From the NCBI GenBank assembly GCA_964482135.1, contig CAYZWF010000006.1:4796-68795 (forward strand): a stretch of DNA of 64,000 bases, given 5' to 3'. Within the stretch, counting starts at the first letter, position 1; each line of letters starts with the position of its first letter. The notes beneath the pieces were generated by a model. The model was not told the origin of the DNA. It did not search any database and worked only from the letters and a program-made list of their open reading frames with translations. This DNA is from UBA11136 sp964482135 (GTDB lineage Bacteria; Pseudomonadota; Alphaproteobacteria; UBA11136). This document shows positions 34,173-43,237 of this stretch, in pieces. The translations under genes were made by a program, and so were the position numbers.

Positions 34173-35630
34173 ATGAAGGTTCTTCTTATATTCAAGGATT
34201 CCGTTGCCGTGGAACGCATGGCGATTTGCTATATCAGCTCAGCGCTGAAGGCGGCCGGAAATGATGTAAAGCTCTGGATTATGAACGTGAATCCGCCTGA
34301 GCGGCTTCACGAATATATGTCGGAATACAGGCCAGATATTGTCGGCTATTCCTCCATGACCGGGGAACATATCCCGCTGGCGGCCTTGAATCGGGAACTG
34401 AAGGAACAATACGATTTCTTCTCCGTATTCGGCGGGCCTCACGCCACATTCGTTCCCGATTTCATCGAAGAAGAGGTCTCGGTGGATGCCGCATGCACCG
34501 GTGAAGGCGATCTCGTGTTTCCGGAATTATGCCGAAGAATGGAGGCGGGCGAGGAATACTGGCTGACTCCCACGTTCGACGTTCGCTATGAGGGAAAGAT
34601 ACATAGAAACCTCTTGGGTGATCTGACGCCCACCCTTGAGACGCTTGATGATCCCGACCGCCAGATTCTCTATGACGCCGATCCCAGGCTGGGCAAGCTG
34701 GGAACCAAGTATTTCATGGCCGCCCGCGGTTGCCCCTACAAATGCTCGTACTGTTTCAATGTGAAATACAACGAAAACTACAAGGGCAAGGGAAAGGTGG
34801 TGCGTTGCCGCACCCCGCGTCAGGTGATTGATGAAATCAAGTGGGTCATGGAGCGCTACCCCTTAGACCATGTGTCGTTCCTCGACGATCTGTTCATTCT
34901 CAAGCCCAAGGAATGGCTGGTGGAATTTTCGCGGTTGTTCAAGGAAGAAGTCGGTCTGCAATGGTCTTGCACGGTGCGGGCCAACACCGCCAATCTCGGC
35001 GGTGAGACCACCATTTCCATGCTCAGCGATTCGGGGCTTTCCTGGGTGTGGATGGGCGTGGAATGCGGTGACCAGAAGGTGGCCAATGAAATTCTGGTGA
35101 GAGACCTCACCAATGACGAGATCACCCAGGCCACGCAGCTTTTGCACAAATACAATGTGGGGACCATCGCCCAGAATATTTTAGGCTTGCCGGTTCCCGA
35201 TCCCATCAAGACGGATTTGGTCACACTGGACTTCAATATCGACCTTCGGCCCTCTCTGGGGCATCCGTCCATTCTCTACCCCTATCCGGGATCACCCATC
35301 GAGACCTATTCCCGCGAACACGGTTATCTGGAAGGCGAGCCCGAGTATATGGAAACGACGAAACGTTCTTCCATGCTGAAGTTCTCCTCAGAGAATGACA
35401 AACATAAGATCGAGAACCTGCACAAGCTTTTCGGCATTATTGTCCGCTTCCCCGTCCTTCGGCCCTATACGGAATTCCTGATCAGCCTGCCTCTAACGCC
35501 TCTGTACCGGGCTGTTTTCTACCTGTGGTACGGGTATTGTTTCAAAATCAAACTGGCCAAGATCAAGAGGCTCCATAAGGAAATTCCCTATTTTACGGGC
35601 CTCTTTTTCAGGATGCTGGCCAAGTCGTAA
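34173..35630 (+). CDS. Radical SAM protein with B12-binding-like N-terminal domain
   Basis: ATG 34173, preceded by AGGG, gives 485 residues. Residues 1-130 have the cobalamin-binding-like fold (MKVLLIFKDSVAVERM, PDIVGYSSMTGEH, FGGPHATFVPDF), but I see no D-x-H-x-x-G motif, so cobalamin binding is doubtful. The radical SAM cluster motif is Cys187-x3-Cys191-x2-Cys194 in ARGCPYKCSYCFN. HVSFLDDLFI and MGVECGDQKV are also family-typical. The C-terminal 130 residues contain hydrophobic stretches. Relatives in glycan and lipid loci methylate or rearrange unactivated carbons; the substrate here is unknown. The open frame to 34071 is not homologous. Confidence 0.83.
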   Translation: MKVLLIFKDSVAVERMAICYISSALKAAGNDVKLWIMNVNPPERLHEYMSEYRPDIVGYSSMTGEHIPLAALNRELKEQYDFFSVFGGPHATFVPDFIEEEVSVDAACTGEGDLVFPELCRRMEAGEEYWLTPTFDVRYEGKIHRNLLGDLTPTLETLDDPDRQILYDADPRLGKLGTKYFMAARGCPYKCSYCFNVKYNENYKGKGKVVRCRTPRQVIDEIKWVMERYPLDHVSFLDDLFILKPKEWLVEFSRLFKEEVGLQWSCTVRANTANLGGETTISMLSDSGLSWVWMGVECGDQKVANEILVRDLTNDEITQATQLLHKYNVGTIAQNILGLPVPDPIKTDLVTLDFNIDLRPSLGHPSILYPYPGSPIETYSREHGYLEGEPEYMETTKRSSMLKFSSENDKHKIENLHKLFGIIVRFPVLRPYTEFLISLPLTPLYRAVFYLWYGYCFKIKLAKIKRLHKEIPYFTGLFFRMLAKS

Positions 35631-35747
35631 ACGCCTCCCTCTCCCGGTCTCCCCCATTGGGGCGACGGTGTGGTCCTTGCCCCCCCGCCTGTGATCAGGT
35701 ACTAATTCTGGCGCACCAGCACCGCCTGAATCAAAGGGCTTTACGCC

Positions 35748-36731
35748 ATGCCTTCTTCCTTTGCCGGGAAATCCGTCGTCATCCTTACCGCACAGTATAA
35801 TGACTGGGTTTCCCTCGGCCATCTGCTTCCCCTCATCGACGAAAATCTAGCTCCCCTGGGGGTAGAGGCCCGGGTAGTGGTGGTGGATGATGGCTCCATT
35901 GATTCCGATGGCAAGGAATTGCTGGGCGGTCTTTCGCTCAAGGCGATCGAGTCCATCGAGGAAGTGGTGCTGGGGGATAACCAGGGGAATCAGCGGGCCA
36001 TGGCCATTGGCCTGGCTCATGTGGCGGAGCATTACGACTGTGACTATCTGTTGCTCATTGACAGCGATTTTGAAGACAACCCCGAATATATCCCGCAACT
36101 GCTCGAGGCCTGCCGTTCCGGTGGGGACAAGGAAATCATGTTTGCCGAACGCTCCAAGCGCTCGGAAGGGATGCTCTTTCTCTTTTTCTACAAGCTTTAC
36201 CAGAAAATCTATAAAGCCTTCACCCGGCACAATATCGCCGTGGGTAATTTCAGCGTAGTGCCGGGGCATCTGATCCGCCGTCTCGCCCATGTGGGGGAGT
36301 TGTGGAACCATTTGCCCGCCAGCATCATGCGTTCCGGGCTGCCGTTTTCTTCCATTCCCACCCTGCGCGGAAAACGCCTCTACGGTAAAAGCAGCATGAA
36401 TCTGGTGCGGCTGGTGGTCCATGCTTTCAGCGCATTTACCATTTTCGCCGATGTATTTGCGGTGCGGTTGATCCTGTGGACGCTGGGGCTGGTATTTTTA
36501 TTTGTTCTGGGCGGCGTGGTTCTGGTGGGGCTCAAATTCGGCGCCGGGGTGGCGGCTCTGGGCTGGCCTTCGCAGATGGTGGGACTGCTTCTTGTTATTC
36601 TGCTCCAGGTTCTCGGCATGTCCGTGATTCTGTTATTTCTGGCCTTGTCCATGCGTCTGAAGCCGCCCATGATTCCGGCCCATGATTACGGAAAATTCAT
36701 CTACGAGGTGAACCGGCTCTACCCGTCATGA
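35748..36731 (+). CDS. GT2 glycosyltransferase, polyprenyl-phosphate type
   Basis: The 327-residue protein has the GT-A nucleotide motif VVVVDDGSIDSDG and the metal-binding DSDFEDNPEY, as in dolichyl-phosphate-mannose synthases and ArnC/GtrB. Two hydrophobic segments near the C-terminus (about 235-300) anchor it in the inner membrane. The likely role is making a polyprenyl-phosphate-sugar that a membrane transferase uses on the periplasmic side. Its stop overlaps the YfhO-like gene start as ATGA, which supports the two acting together. A 117-bp gap before it contains nothing I recognise. Confidence 0.82.
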   Translation: MPSSFAGKSVVILTAQYNDWVSLGHLLPLIDENLAPLGVEARVVVVDDGSIDSDGKELLGGLSLKAIESIEEVVLGDNQGNQRAMAIGLAHVAEHYDCDYLLLIDSDFEDNPEYIPQLLEACRSGGDKEIMFAERSKRSEGMLFLFFYKLYQKIYKAFTRHNIAVGNFSVVPGHLIRRLAHVGELWNHLPASIMRSGLPFSSIPTLRGKRLYGKSSMNLVRLVVHAFSAFTIFADVFAVRLILWTLGLVFLFVLGGVVLVGLKFGAGVAALGWPSQMVGLLLVILLQVLGMSVILLFLALSMRLKPPMIPAHDYGKFIYEVNRLYPS

Positions 36732-38833
36732 TGACCCTTATTTCCTCGGCGTGGCGCGGCAATCCGGTTCTGTTTGCCGGTCTTGTCTGGCTTACGGTTG
36801 AATTTTTTATTGCCGGCCCCTTTTCCTTTTTTCGTATAGGGGAAAATGCCGACGCCTATATCCCCCCCTTCATGGCCTATGGGGCGTCTTTCCTTGAGGG
36901 CGCCTATTGGTACCCTGCCATGGCGGGGGGCACCGACCGCCTTGCCCTGGGATTTTTCGGCGGGCTGGACACGTTTCTGTTCTGGCTGTTGCCGGGCTGG
37001 CTTGCCGCCCAAATATTCGTGGTGGCCCAGTTCGTTCTGGGCGGTGGCGCCACCTATCTCATCTGCCGCAAGCATCTCAATCTGGGGATAGAGGCCGCCA
37101 CCTTCGCGGGGCTGGCCTTCGCTCTGGAGGCGTCTCCGGGAATGCACGAACACAACACCGTGATGTTTTTCCCGGTGCTGATCTGGGCCATCAGCCGGGG
37201 CCTCGATGAAAGCCTCCCCGTTCTGCGCCGCGCCGCCTGGCTGGTGGTGGTTCCCCTGGCCTATGGCATGTGCACCCTGGCGGCCTATCTCTATCATTTT
37301 CCCATAGTAAGCGTTGTGTTCTGGTTCGCCGTGGTCGCGCCACCACGTTCGTTGCGGCGGTGGGGGCTGGTGGCCGGGGCGTGTTTCCTGGCTTTGCTGC
37401 CGCGCCTTCAGGACGCCATTGCCCTGGCGCTGCACGCTCCCTTTTCACATCGTATCCACTGGAACATGGAGATTTTCCAGCCCCCCGATATGGCGGAGTT
37501 TTTTGCTCATGTGTTCAACTTTCCCCTGTCCACGGAGTTGAATCTTCTGTTGGTGGCTTTGGCATTTTGCGCTTGGACGCTGAGGCGCCATGGAGGAGAT
37601 TTCAACGATGGCGGATTGTGGCGGGTCTCGGCCGTTTTCCTTTTTCTCTGGTTGGCGCCGCCGCTTTTGGAATATCTGCGGCCGTTGTTGCTGTTGGTCT
37701 TCCCCTTTGCCGAGGCCTTCCAGATCAAACGTATCGCCCTGACCATTCCCTTTTTCGCCGCACTCATGGGGGGGCTGGGCCTCGAAGTCCTGAGAGGCGC
37801 GCTGAAGGGGCGCTCATTCACGCTGCCGCGGCTGGGCGCCGTGGGAGCCGGAAAACTGGCCTATGTGGCGGCGCTGGGAGTGCTTGCGGTGCTCTCTCTC
37901 GAGGTCAAATACAGTCATGCCCTTGAGTGGGTGAGATATGGGAACTACGTAAACAACTTCTCCCGGCGCGCCGCAGAGGACTTTGCCGCCGAGCGCCCCG
38001 TGGCCGATGATCCCTACCGTATCGCCGCCTACCAGCTCTATCCCGTCCTTTTTCAGGCCTATGGGCTGGAGACGGCGGGGGGCTATATGAACATGTATTC
38101 CCGGCGCTATATGGAATTCTGGAACCGGGTGATTGAAAAACGGGAGCGCCAGCGAGGCGTGGAAGGGGAGTTTCTGAGTTGGGGCAGCCGCGTCAATCTC
38201 AGCGCCGACTTGCACGAGCCCCGCCTCAAGCTGGGCGATCATTACAACTTGTCCCTGCTCTCTTTGGCTAATGTGCGCTATCTGTTCGCCCGCGACCAAT
38301 TGTTGGACCAACAGTTTTCCGCCGTGGTTTCGGCGGACAAGCCCTGGAACACGATGGATAACCGGGAAAAGGCCATGGTTCATGTGGCTGCCAATTTCGG
38401 CGGTGAGAATCCGCTCAATATTTACCGTAACGCGGACGCCTTCCCCCGCTTCTTCCTGGTTCCCTCTGTGCGGGAATTCGCCGACGAATCCACCCTTCTC
38501 GATGCCATGGCCGGGGCCGACACCGGGGCCTTGCGCAAGGATGTTTTCGTGGAAAAGGGCTGGCTGAAGGAAGATGTGGCGGCAAATCTGGGTTTTGCCG
38601 AGGGTGCCGTGGATCTGGTGTCGTACAAGCCCGACCGTATCGAGCTTGATCTGCGCGCCGACGGGCCGGCCATTCTCGCCGTCGCCAATTCCTACAGCCC
38701 CTACTGGCGGGTTCGCGTGGATGGCGAGGCGGCGGAAATTTTCCCCGCCTATCACACCTTCTGGGGCGTGGTGGTGGCGGCGGGTGCGCACCATGTCGTA
38801 TTTGACTATGTTCCCCCCTACCGCCTTTGGTAG
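36728..38833 (+). CDS. Large YfhO-like/GT-C polytopic membrane protein
   Basis: The 701-residue protein has about ten hydrophobic segments in its first 400 residues. A periplasmic loop IGENADAYIPPFMAYGASFL after the first helix carries an acidic residue as in GT-C enzymes. The last 280 residues are soluble, ending ANSYSPYWRVRVDGEAAEIF and YVPPYRLW, the pattern of YfhO proteins that glycosylate lipoteichoic acid in Firmicutes. It probably uses the polyprenyl-linked sugar made by the upstream GT2. ATG 36728 overlaps that gene; ATG 36731 is equally possible. A 153-bp gap follows. Confidence 0.72.
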   Translation: MMTLISSAWRGNPVLFAGLVWLTVEFFIAGPFSFFRIGENADAYIPPFMAYGASFLEGAYWYPAMAGGTDRLALGFFGGLDTFLFWLLPGWLAAQIFVVAQFVLGGGATYLICRKHLNLGIEAATFAGLAFALEASPGMHEHNTVMFFPVLIWAISRGLDESLPVLRRAAWLVVVPLAYGMCTLAAYLYHFPIVSVVFWFAVVAPPRSLRRWGLVAGACFLALLPRLQDAIALALHAPFSHRIHWNMEIFQPPDMAEFFAHVFNFPLSTELNLLLVALAFCAWTLRRHGGDFNDGGLWRVSAVFLFLWLAPPLLEYLRPLLLLVFPFAEAFQIKRIALTIPFFAALMGGLGLEVLRGALKGRSFTLPRLGAVGAGKLAYVAALGVLAVLSLEVKYSHALEWVRYGNYVNNFSRRAAEDFAAERPVADDPYRIAAYQLYPVLFQAYGLETAGGYMNMYSRRYMEFWNRVIEKRERQRGVEGEFLSWGSRVNLSADLHEPRLKLGDHYNLSLLSLANVRYLFARDQLLDQQFSAVVSADKPWNTMDNREKAMVHVAANFGGENPLNIYRNADAFPRFFLVPSVREFADESTLLDAMAGADTGALRKDVFVEKGWLKEDVAANLGFAEGAVDLVSYKPDRIELDLRADGPAILAVANSYSPYWRVRVDGEAAEIFPAYHTFWGVVVAAGAHHVVFDYVPPYRLW

Positions 38834-38907
38834 AATGGCTGGGTTCGTTCCCTTAAAGGTGCCCAAGAGGACACGAGGAGTCCAAAAATCTTATCGCGCA
38901 AGTGGCT

Positions 38908-38946
38908 TTGTTCTTATGTGGGAACGAAATTTATGCTCTATATAGT
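38908..38946 (+). promoter_or_regulatory. Candidate promoter for gpmI
   Basis: TTGTTC at 38908 and TATGCT at 38932 have an 18-bp spacer, with a second TATAGT at 38941-38946 in the same AT-rich patch, about 45 bp before gpmI. The match is modest. GTTCGTTCCC near 38850 and GGGAACGAA near 38920 form an inverted pair around it, of unknown meaning. Confidence 0.35.
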
Positions 38947-38986
38947 GGTTACCCGCCCGTAGGGTCCTCTAGATGTTGATTCAGTA

Positions 38987-40564
38987 ATGAGCGACACAAA
39001 CCCACCACGTCCCGTGGTTCTCTGCATCCTTGATGGCTGGGGAGTGCGCGAGGATGCCCAGGACAATGCCGTGGCCCAGGCCAGCACCCCGGTCTGGGAC
39101 GGTCTCGTGGCAGGCTGCCCCCATGGTACCCTGGAGGCGTCCGAGGAAAGCGTCGGCCTGCCCCAGGGCCAGTTCGGCAATTCCGAAGTGGGACATATGA
39201 ATATCGGCGCCGGACGGGTGCTTTATCAGGATTTGCTGCGTATTGATGCCGCCTGTGAGGACGGTTCCCTGGGCGATATCCCCACGCTTGTGGGTTTCAT
39301 CCAGAAACTCAAGGAAAGCGGTGGCGTCTGCCACCTCATGGGCCTGGCATCTCCCGGCGGGGTGCATGCCCACCAGGCCCATATTGTGGCCCTGGCCCGC
39401 GCCGTGACGGAGGCCGGCGTGCCGGTGGCGGTGCATGCCTTTCTCGATGGCCGCGACACGCCGCCGCTCACCGCCAAGGACTATATCTCGAAGCTGATGG
39501 CCGACACCAAGGACTGTCCGGGCCTTCGTTTCGGCACCGTGTGCGGGCGCTTTTACGCCATGGACCGCGATAACCGCTGGGATCGCGTGGCGGCGGCCTA
39601 TGAAGCCATGGTGGAGGGCAAGGGCAAACGGGTGACGGACGTGATTTCCGCCATCACCGCCAGTTACGGCGTGTCGGTGACCGATGAATTCGTGGTGCCC
39701 ACGGTGATCGGGGACTATGACGGCATGAAGGAGGGCGACGGCATCCTGATGGCCAATTACCGCGCCGACCGGGTGCGCGAAATTCTGACGGCGCTGCTCG
39801 ACCCTTATTTCGAGAGTTTCGAGAGAGCGCGGATGGCGCGTTTCGCCGCGGCGCTGGGCATGACCGAATATTCTCCGCGCCTCAATAAATATCTCGACGC
39901 CATGTTCTCCACCCCCCATTACGAGAACATCATGGCCTGGGTGGTCTGTTGCGCAGGGCTAAAACAGCTGCGCATCGCCGAGACCGAGAAATACGCCCAT
40001 GTGACTTATTTCTTCAACGTCAGCAACGAACAGCAGTTCGAGGGCGAGGACCGTATCCTGGTGCCGTCACCCCGCGTGCCCACCTATGACGTACAGCCGG
40101 AAATGGCCGCGCCAGAGGTGACGCGGCAGCTGATCGAGGCCATAGAGGGCGGGGAATACGCCTTCATTGTGGTCAATTTCGCCAATCCCGACATGGTTGG
40201 CCATACCGGCTCCATGTCCGCGGCCATACGGGCGGTGGAAACCATCGATAACTGCCTCGGGCGGCTGGTTTCCGCTCTCGGGAAGGCCGGTGGCGCCATG
40301 CTGGTTACCGCCGATCACGGTAATATCGAACTCATGCGAGACCCGGAAACGGGCCAGCCCCATACGTCCCATACCTGTAATCCGGTGCCCAGCGTTCTGG
40401 TGGGCGCCCCCGATGATGTCACCTCGCTGCGGCATGGCTGTTTGGCCGATATTGCACCCACATTGCTGGCGCTGATGTGGCTGAAACATCCCGAGGAGAT
40501 GACGGGTCACTCCCTTCTCGTCACCGCCTCGGAGCGTACCGGGGCCAAGGCGGCCTCGGCCTGA
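38987..40564 (+). CDS. gpmI: Cofactor-independent phosphoglycerate mutase
   Basis: GpmI interconverts 3- and 2-phosphoglycerate with two manganese ions. The 525-residue protein opens VVLCILDGWGVRED, with the first metal aspartates. GNSEVGHMNIGAGR contains the phosphoserine nucleophile. FLDGRDTPP, NYRADRVREI and TADHGNIELM supply substrate and metal ligands. It has the usual family length. A new core operon (gpmI-envC-ctpA-DUF610-rppH) starts here. Confidence 0.97.
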   Translation: MSDTNPPRPVVLCILDGWGVREDAQDNAVAQASTPVWDGLVAGCPHGTLEASEESVGLPQGQFGNSEVGHMNIGAGRVLYQDLLRIDAACEDGSLGDIPTLVGFIQKLKESGGVCHLMGLASPGGVHAHQAHIVALARAVTEAGVPVAVHAFLDGRDTPPLTAKDYISKLMADTKDCPGLRFGTVCGRFYAMDRDNRWDRVAAAYEAMVEGKGKRVTDVISAITASYGVSVTDEFVVPTVIGDYDGMKEGDGILMANYRADRVREILTALLDPYFESFERARMARFAAALGMTEYSPRLNKYLDAMFSTPHYENIMAWVVCCAGLKQLRIAETEKYAHVTYFFNVSNEQQFEGEDRILVPSPRVPTYDVQPEMAAPEVTRQLIEAIEGGEYAFIVVNFANPDMVGHTGSMSAAIRAVETIDNCLGRLVSALGKAGGAMLVTADHGNIELMRDPETGQPHTSHTCNPVPSVLVGAPDDVTSLRHGCLADIAPTLLALMWLKHPEEMTGHSLLVTASERTGAKAASA

Positions 40565-40577
40565 AGGCGCGGGGGCC

Positions 40578-41891
40578 ATGACAATCGGTAACTTCCGCTG
40601 TGGTTTCCCCCACCGTTATTTGCCCCACCGTTATTTCCTGGGGGGCTCACCTTATGTCTTGTGCGTTTTTTTTGCAGTTGCCGCATTCGCTTCCCCGGTC
40701 TCGGCCGAAGACGGAAAGGCGGCCGCCGACGGGGACAAAGACAGGCTCGAGGCGGTTGAGCGCGCGCTCGACCAGGAACGGGGACAGCAACAGGAACTGG
40801 CGAACCAAGCGCAGACACTGGCGGGAGAAATTTCGCAAATCAAAAAGGAATTGGTGACGGCCGCCCATGCCGCACAGGAAAGCGAATCCAGCCTGTCCGA
40901 GGTGGAGGATATGCTCGACCAGCTCAATTCCCGTGTCTCGCATATCCGGGGCGAGTTGGTGGGCCGCCGCCGCCAGATGACATCGACCCTTGTGGCGCTG
41001 GAGAGGGTGGCTCTTCGGCCTCCGGAATCGGTGATCTTCCAGCCCGGCACGGCGCCCGACGCCGTACGCAGCGCCCTGTTGCTGCGGGCTGTGGTGCCGC
41101 CGCTGGAAGCGCGCAGCCGCAGCCTGGGAAAGGATCTCTCCACCCTGGCGGGGCTGCGCCGCGAGATCGCCAGCCGCCATGACGAACTGCTTGCCGCCAC
41201 CCATGAGTTGGAGGACAACCGTGCCCGTCTCGATGGGCTGTTGCGGCGCAAGTCGCGACTGCACAGCCAGACCAAGCGGGACAGCCACCAAACGGCGGCG
41301 CGAATGAGAAAACTGGCGGCGGAGGCACGGTCGCTCCGTGATCTGCTGTCGCGGCTGGAAACGGGGAGTCTGCCGGACCGCAACGAAGATGTTCCCGTCA
41401 AAGCCGAAAAGCCGGAACTCACGGAGACAGCGGCCCTCTCCCCGGTGCCGTCCCCGGCGCTGTTGCCATCGGGGGTTCCTTTCAGTAAGGCGCGGGGGAA
41501 AATGGTGTTCCCGGTTCGCGGCCGCCTGGTGACGCAGTATGGTGATTCGGGGGGCGCCACCGGCCTTACCACAAAGGGGGTCACCCTTGCCACGCGGCGC
41601 GAGGCCAGCGTGGTGGCGCCCTATGATGGCGAAGTGGTCTTCGCGGGCCCCTTCCGGGGCTATGGGCAACTCTTGATCATTGCCCATGGCGAAGGCTATC
41701 ATCTTCTTTTAGCAGGATTATCCCGGATCGACAGCACCGTTGGACAGACCCTGCTTGCGGGGGAGCCGGTGGGCGTCATGGGGCGTCCGGAGAATGGCGA
41801 GCCGAGCTTGTATATGGAGCTTCGCCGCAAGAGCGAACCCATCAATCCGCTGCCGTGGCTGGCGGCGACTCACGAAAAGGTAAGTGGCTGA
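40578..41891 (+). CDS. envC: Murein hydrolase activator EnvC-like, M23 domain
   Basis: The 437-residue periplasmic protein has an N-terminal hydrophobic signal segment (SPYVLCVFFAVAAFASPVSA), with cleavage likely near residue 42. A long coiled coil of Glu, Gln and Leu heptads runs from about 50 to 260, and a C-terminal LytM/M23 domain follows (VVAPYDGEVVFAGPFRGYG, HGEGYHLLLAGL). The canonical M23 metal residues are not all present, as in EnvC, which activates amidases rather than cutting peptidoglycan. It overlaps ctpA at TGATG. Confidence 0.88.
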   Translation: MTIGNFRCGFPHRYLPHRYFLGGSPYVLCVFFAVAAFASPVSAEDGKAAADGDKDRLEAVERALDQERGQQQELANQAQTLAGEISQIKKELVTAAHAAQESESSLSEVEDMLDQLNSRVSHIRGELVGRRRQMTSTLVALERVALRPPESVIFQPGTAPDAVRSALLLRAVVPPLEARSRSLGKDLSTLAGLRREIASRHDELLAATHELEDNRARLDGLLRRKSRLHSQTKRDSHQTAARMRKLAAEARSLRDLLSRLETGSLPDRNEDVPVKAEKPELTETAALSPVPSPALLPSGVPFSKARGKMVFPVRGRLVTQYGDSGGATGLTTKGVTLATRREASVVAPYDGEVVFAGPFRGYGQLLIIAHGEGYHLLLAGLSRIDSTVGQTLLAGEPVGVMGRPENGEPSLYMELRRKSEPINPLPWLAATHEKVSG

Positions 41892-43183
41892 TGCAAAGAT
41901 TTCGTTGGGCGGCAGTAATTGGAATACTTCTTGTTTTCTGCCCCGGAGACCTCCCTGCCCAGGAAAATGATTCCGAAACCTATCGTCAACTCAATCTGTT
42001 CGGAGAAGTTTTCGAACGGGTGCGGACGAACTACGTGGAGGAGGTTTCCGACGGCGATCTCGTGGAATCTGCCATCAATGGCATGCTCACCTCGCTTGAC
42101 CCCCATTCAAGCTTTCTCAACGAAAAGAGTTTTCGGGACATGCAGGTGCAGACCAAGGGCGAATTCGGCGGCCTTGGTATCGAAGTCACCATGGATAGCG
42201 GCCTGGTCAAGGTGGTTTCGCCCATTGACGACACACCGGCCTTTCGCGCCGGCATCAAGTCCGGAGACCTGATTTTCCAGCTCGATGGCGAGGCGGTCAT
42301 GGGGCTGACCCTGGCCGAAGCCGTGGACCGCATGCGTGGCCGCGTGGGCACCGATATCAGGCTGATGATCCGCCGCGATGGCCAGGAACCCTTTGAAGTG
42401 ACCATCACACGGGCCATTATCCGTATCCAGTCGGTGCGCTCTCATCTTGAACAGGATATCGGCTATGTGCGCATCACCACCTTCAACGAACAGGCCGCCG
42501 ACGGCCTGAAGAAAGCCATGAAGGAATTCAAGGCGGAGCTGGGGGACAAGCTCAAGGGTATCGTGCTTGATCTGCGTAATAATCCCGGCGGTCTTCTCGA
42601 CCAGGCGGTGGCGATTTCGGATTCCTTCCTGGAGCGCGGCGAGATCGTTTCCACCCGCGGCCGTCACGAGGATGATGATCACCGCTATAACGCGCATCCC
42701 GGTGACCTCGCCGACGGCCTGCCCATGGTGATTCTCATCAATGGCGGTTCGGCCTCGGCATCGGAAATCGTTGCTGGCGCCCTGCAGGATCACCGCCGCG
42801 CGGTTATTATGGGCACCCGTTCCTTCGGCAAGGGATCGGTTCAGACCATCATCCCCATGGGCAGTTTGGGGGCTATCCGCTTGACCACGGCGCTCTATTA
42901 CACGCCTTCGGGAATTTCCATCCAGGCCAAGGGTATCGAGCCCGGCATTGTGGTGGAACAGGCCCGCCTCGAGGTCATTGACGGCGGTCAACGCCGCCGC
43001 GAGGAAGATCTGCGCGGGGCGCTTGAGAATGGAAACGCAAAGCCCACGGATAGCAAGGTGGAGTCGCCGGCCGATGCCCCTGCGGATGGGGCGGAGGAAA
43101 CGTCCTTTGAAGATTATCAATTGGCGCGGGCGCTCGATCTTCTGCACGGCATTGTACTGTATGAAGATCAAGCCGCCAACTGA
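41891..43183 (+). CDS. ctpA: C-terminal processing peptidase (S41)
   Basis: The 430-residue periplasmic protease has a signal peptide (RWAAVIGILLVFCPGDLPAQ) and a PDZ domain at about 85-165 (GEFGGLGIEVTMD to PAFRAGIKSGDLIF). The S41 core has the catalytic serine in GGSASASEI and lysine in RSFGKGSVQT. ATG 41891 is one base inside the envC stop, and an upstream ATG at 41855 is less likely. Next to envC it probably takes part in cell-wall turnover; that pairing is conserved in alphaproteobacteria. Confidence 0.94.
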   Translation: MQRFRWAAVIGILLVFCPGDLPAQENDSETYRQLNLFGEVFERVRTNYVEEVSDGDLVESAINGMLTSLDPHSSFLNEKSFRDMQVQTKGEFGGLGIEVTMDSGLVKVVSPIDDTPAFRAGIKSGDLIFQLDGEAVMGLTLAEAVDRMRGRVGTDIRLMIRRDGQEPFEVTITRAIIRIQSVRSHLEQDIGYVRITTFNEQAADGLKKAMKEFKAELGDKLKGIVLDLRNNPGGLLDQAVAISDSFLERGEIVSTRGRHEDDDHRYNAHPGDLADGLPMVILINGGSASASEIVAGALQDHRRAVIMGTRSFGKGSVQTIIPMGSLGAIRLTTALYYTPSGISIQAKGIEPGIVVEQARLEVIDGGQRRREEDLRGALENGNAKPTDSKVESPADAPADGAEETSFEDYQLARALDLLHGIVLYEDQAAN

Positions 43184-43237
43184 TCCTTTCATCCGCGCGC
43201 CACTGATCGGGAGTCCGGCGCCGCCGGGGCCGACGGA

